From contig JAXLXI010000003.1 of assembly GCA_046328035.1 (NCBI GenBank), forward strand, positions 395,651-459,650: a stretch of DNA of 64,000 bases, in the 5' to 3' direction. The stretch's first letter is position 1, and every line of letters begins with the position of its first letter. Below the pieces are notes generated by a model. The model was not told the DNA's origin. It ran no database searches and worked only from the letters and a program-made list of their open reading frames with translations. Source of the stretch: JBGASG01 sp046328035 (GTDB taxonomy: Bacteria; Cyanobacteriota; Vampirovibrionia; Obscuribacterales; Obscuribacteraceae). Below, in pieces: positions 61,450-64,000 of the stretch. The position numbers and the translations under genes were made by a program.

Positions 61450-62841
61450 TCAAAACTTAAACCGATGGGCCCGGGTTTCCTCTTCACTGCTGGCTTTTGA
61501 GAAAGCCTCTACTTCTGAAAGTTTAACGATCACAAACACGATGCTCAGGTCTTCACCGAGAGCCTCGGTCAAGACAGGGTCACGTTCCAGCCGCTTGATT
61601 GCGTCTTTGAGAGTAGCCGGCAATCGCTTGACGCCCAGTTTTTCCATCTGCGACGAACTGAGCGTGCTCGGCTCAACGCTCACCGGCGGCGGTGGCGCTA
61701 TCTTGGTTCTCAATCCGTCCAACCCGGCCGCAATTACGCCAGTCAGTGCAAGATAGGGATTGCAGGAACTGTCTACGCACTTGATCTCGATATTGGTAGT
61801 CGCCTCTTCCATACCCCAGAACTGAGACGGCACGCGAATAGTGGCTTCGCGGTTTTCATATCCCCAGCAGGTGTAGGCACCGGACCAGGTGCGCGGACGC
61901 AGGCGCCTATAAGAGTTGACGGTCGGCGCGGTCAGCGCGACCAGTCCCGGCAGATGCTGAATCAGCCCACCCACAAAGTGTTCGCCGGCTGTGCTCAAGC
62001 CTTGCGGGCTAAAGAAGAGATTCTTGCCGGTTTCGATATCCCAGGCAGAAAGGTGCAGGTGACAGCCATTGCCTGGCTGCTGCGAACCCATGGGCTTGGG
62101 CGCCATCGAAGCTTGAAGTCCATGCTCCAGAGCGACGCCGCGCAAAGTTTCTCGATAAATGATCTGCTGATCGGCGGCTCTCAGAGCCGGTACGTGGCGT
62201 ACGCTCAGCTCATGCTGCCCATGTCCGAGCTCCGGATGGTAGAGCTCGATTTCCACTCCCTGTTTTTCCAACGCGCTCATGAAGCGATTAATAAACTGGG
62301 CAGCGCGATTCATGCCGTCGGTAGAGAAGCAGTTGCTCTCATCGATCGGCACATACTTGCCCGCTTCGTTCAATCTGCCGAGAGTGAATTCCGGTTCGAA
62401 AGCACATTCAATGCGAATGCCAAGCTCTTCGGCTCTTTTGATCTGGCGTTTCAGTGCACTGCGAGGGCAGAGCGATGACGGTTTGCGATCCAGTTCCAGC
62501 AGGTCGCAAATCACCGCTGCCGACTGAGCGGAATAGGGCAACACTACAAATGTATTCAGATCAGGAGTCAGTCGCACTTCACCCGTCGCACCATATCCGG
62601 TGTCACTCTGCAGCTGGTCGAGCAAGTTCTGAGCCATCGTGCCCTTAACCAACCCGATGCCGGCCGACAGCCGCTCGCGCAGGTGATCGACATGGGCTGC
62701 TTTGCCGCGAATCAAGCCGCTGGTGTCGCAAAAGATAAAGCGCACCAAACGCACTCTTTCGGTTTCTACCAGGTTGATTACAGACTCGACGGAAGTTTCG
62801 GAGGCGGTGATTTTCCTGTCCTCTCCCAACAGCGAAGTCAT
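61450..62841 (-). CDS. glutamine-synthetase-family ligase
   Basis: 463 residues. GS fold: RFIFCDTSGLIRGK near the start, ATP/Glu-binding EPEFTLG and NGCHLHLSAWD (GxGxHxHxS), and NSYRRLRPRTWSGAYTCWGY with NREATIRVPS, the variant of the NRSAxxRIP site. The lack of the adenylylation loop and the variant active site point to a gamma-glutamyl-amine ligase (PuuA/GlnA3/FluG-C type) rather than housekeeping GlnA. Its start codon overlaps the stop of the upstream small membrane protein (TAATG), and the amidohydrolase follows, so these three genes form an operon. Confidence 0.92.
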   Translation of the reverse strand: MTSLLGEDRKITASETSVESVINLVETERVRLVRFIFCDTSGLIRGKAAHVDHLRERLSAGIGLVKGTMAQNLLDQLQSDTGYGATGEVRLTPDLNTFVVLPYSAQSAAVICDLLELDRKPSSLCPRSALKRQIKRAEELGIRIECAFEPEFTLGRLNEAGKYVPIDESNCFSTDGMNRAAQFINRFMSALEKQGVEIELYHPELGHGQHELSVRHVPALRAADQQIIYRETLRGVALEHGLQASMAPKPMGSQQPGNGCHLHLSAWDIETGKNLFFSPQGLSTAGEHFVGGLIQHLPGLVALTAPTVNSYRRLRPRTWSGAYTCWGYENREATIRVPSQFWGMEEATTNIEIKCVDSSCNPYLALTGVIAAGLDGLRTKIAPPPPVSVEPSTLSSSQMEKLGVKRLPATLKDAIKRLERDPVLTEALGEDLSIVFVIVKLSEVEAFSKASSEEETRAHRFKF

Positions 62842-63173
62842 TAAGCCGCGTTTCTCCTGAACGTGAAATACAAAGCCACGCAGAACATTGCAAGGACGAG
62901 GGCCATAGCTACCTTATGCACGGCCCAGAGAATTTGTACCAGTTCGTACGGCAGAAATATCCGAAAGATGTTAATCCCCAGAGGAAGGCCGACAAACGCT
63001 ACAAGAATCCCGCCTATGGCACTCATCCATGTCCACTTGCGCAGCAATTCCTCGTCGGATACCAGGTCGAGTGCCGCCAGTCGTTCGCGCTGTCCGCGGA
63101 TACGTCCAGCTTCCCGTTCGCGCAGATACTGCGCTACCTTGCGCGTGTAGTCATCTAGAGATTGGCGATTCAT
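62841..63173 (-). CDS. small membrane protein, first gene of the GS operon
   Basis: 110 residues from ATG 63173 (MNRQSLDDYTRKVAQYLRER). An N-terminal amphipathic/basic region is followed by two TM helices (MSAIGGILVAFVGLPLGINI, AVHKVAMALVLAMFCVALYF). The stop TAA overlaps the ATG of the glutamine-synthetase gene by one base, so translation is coupled. No family recognised. Confidence 0.72.
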   Translation of the reverse strand: MNRQSLDDYTRKVAQYLREREAGRIRGQRERLAALDLVSDEELLRKWTWMSAIGGILVAFVGLPLGINIFRIFLPYELVQILWAVHKVAMALVLAMFCVALYFTFRRNAA

Positions 63174-63292
63174 AGTAAGTTCCGAGTAAATTACCCGGAT
63201 TTCGGGCACAACTCAAGCAGTTATAAACGTACTACAATGAAGGTCAGATGCCAAGCAGGCATTTGTCTTGCCCAGTTCGGAGGAGGTTCGGC

Positions 63293-63901
63293 ATGTTTGC
63301 GAGCAGTCGGGTGCGCACATTTCTGACCATATGCGCCCTGGTAGCCTCTGCCGGCAGTGCAGGCGCTCAGTCACCTGGTGCTCCCGGAGACGGCAGCGCT
63401 ATGGAAAACGGCACTGCGGCGGCGCAGCCCGCCTTGCCGCCGGCTACTCTGTCCGCCCAGCCGGGTGGCGTCGTACCGGGTCCACTGGAAGCAGAACGCA
63501 AGCTGCTTTTGAGCCGTATCGATCTGGCGAAAAAACACGGAATTGGCACCTCTGTCTACCTTACGGAGTTCAACAAAGTTGAGGAACAGGTAAAAGGAGG
63601 CGCGCAGGCTGACGCGATTAAGGGCAGAATCGAATCTCTGACGCGCAGTCTTGCAGATCAGCTGCAGCGTGGAAGAAACCTCAAAACTCAGCGTCCGACA
63701 CCACCTGCTGGTTCGCAACAGGGTGGACCAGATCCCGTACCGGCGGCTACCGCCAGTGCAGGACCGGCAGCAGCGCCTGGCGCAGGCAGCGGTTCGCTGG
63801 CCGACAAACTGAAGAGCATCACCAACGACCTGCCGCCAGGCACCCTGGAAAAGCTCATGCAGAATGACAAGGCGCGCAACATTCTTCAGCATCTCAAATA
63901 G
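63293..63901 (+). CDS. secreted Pro/Ala-rich protein
   Basis: 202 residues from ATG 63293 with GGAGGAGG nine bases upstream; the frame opens at 63248. Signal peptide (RTFLTICALVASAGSAGA, ending near GAQ). The mature part is low complexity at both ends (Pro/Gly/Ala/Gln), with a helical middle (LEAERKLLLSRIDLAKKHGI, EEQVKGGAQADAIKGRIESL) and a C-terminal helix (DLPPGTLEKLMQNDKARNIL). No family recognised. Confidence 0.75.
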   Translation: MFASSRVRTFLTICALVASAGSAGAQSPGAPGDGSAMENGTAAAQPALPPATLSAQPGGVVPGPLEAERKLLLSRIDLAKKHGIGTSVYLTEFNKVEEQVKGGAQADAIKGRIESLTRSLADQLQRGRNLKTQRPTPPAGSQQGGPDPVPAATASAGPAAAPGAGSGSLADKLKSITNDLPPGTLEKLMQNDKARNILQHLK

Positions 63902-63966
63902 CCGGGATGCCAATGGTTTTGCCGCTTCTGTCCCAGGGAAAGTAGAGGACAGGAGAAAGCTCTTCC

Positions 63967-64000
63967 ATGAAACCGGCGACCTTGCTACGAACCTACTGCG
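63967..64000 (+). CDS. possible start of a further gene, cut by the window edge
   Basis: ATG at 63967 with GGAG eleven bases upstream and an open frame (MKPATLLRTYC) to the end of the window. Only 11 codons visible, so this is tentative. Confidence 0.3.
   Translation, partial: MKPATLLRTYC

Noticed and set aside
1..64000. tRNA, rRNA, CRISPR arrays, IS elements
   Set aside because: I looked for TTCGANNCC-type tRNA arms, regularly spaced repeats and transposase motifs and saw none; a computed search would be more reliable.

Overview
The window reads as an ordinary stretch of bacterial chromosome of medium-high GC content with about 55 protein genes. I see no rRNA, tRNA, CRISPR array, insertion sequence or phage. 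The cell is diderm and free-living: there are two lipoproteins, many Sec signal peptides, a type II NADH dehydrogenase, a 2-oxoacid:ferredoxin oxidoreductase and complete aspartate-derived NAD synthesis. The mix of secreted TPR proteins, a PknB-type kinase with a Pro/Gln/Gly-rich tail, a CHASE2 sensor kinase and a solo NrtR-like Nudix protein suggests a non-photosynthetic relative of the cyanobacteria (Melainabacteria/Vampirovibrionia, Obscuribacter-like). That placement is inference from gene style, not from a marker gene.

Layout. 1-12.6 kb: M16 peptidase (cut by the window edge), Ser/Thr kinase, SDR, membrane protein, CHASE2 kinase plus response regulator, a TPR protein, a flippase-like protein and secreted proteins. 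12.6-16.4 kb: a nadC-nadA-nadB operon in which nadC carries at least five frame changes. 16.7-28 kb: small secreted proteins, a frameshifted NDH-2, TPR proteins, a Nudix regulator, an esterase, a PerM-type exporter, a Csp-like copper protein and an amino-acid permease. 28.1-38.8 kb: a mutagenesis (ImuA-ImuB-DnaE2) locus interrupted by two tandem paralogous lipoproteins of unknown function. 38.8-40.1 kb: a gene-free repeat region with three 26-bp palindromes in front of an AbiEi/DUF6088-like antitoxin. 40.2-50.8 kb: radical SAM protein, acyl-CoA ligase, flavoprotein, TPR proteins, a candidate small RNA and a HIBADH-family reductase. 50.9-64 kb: VOC protein, purine salvage (guanine deaminase, hpt), GNAT protein, KorAB, and a glutamine-synthetase/amidohydrolase pair resembling a split FluG.

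The most notable signal is regulatory. imuA and dnaE2, about 10 kb apart and on opposite strands, both have a TTGACG -35 box followed by the same palindrome CATAC-N4-GTATG inside the 17-bp promoter spacer. This looks like the SOS (LexA-type) operator of this lineage. A weaker shared pattern, GTTA-K-N7-M-TAA, lies over the nadC promoter and upstream of the NrtR-like gene. The frameshifts in nadC and NDH-2 fall within 2.3 kb of each other and keep protein homology in the shifted frames, so base-calling errors there are at least as likely as gene decay.
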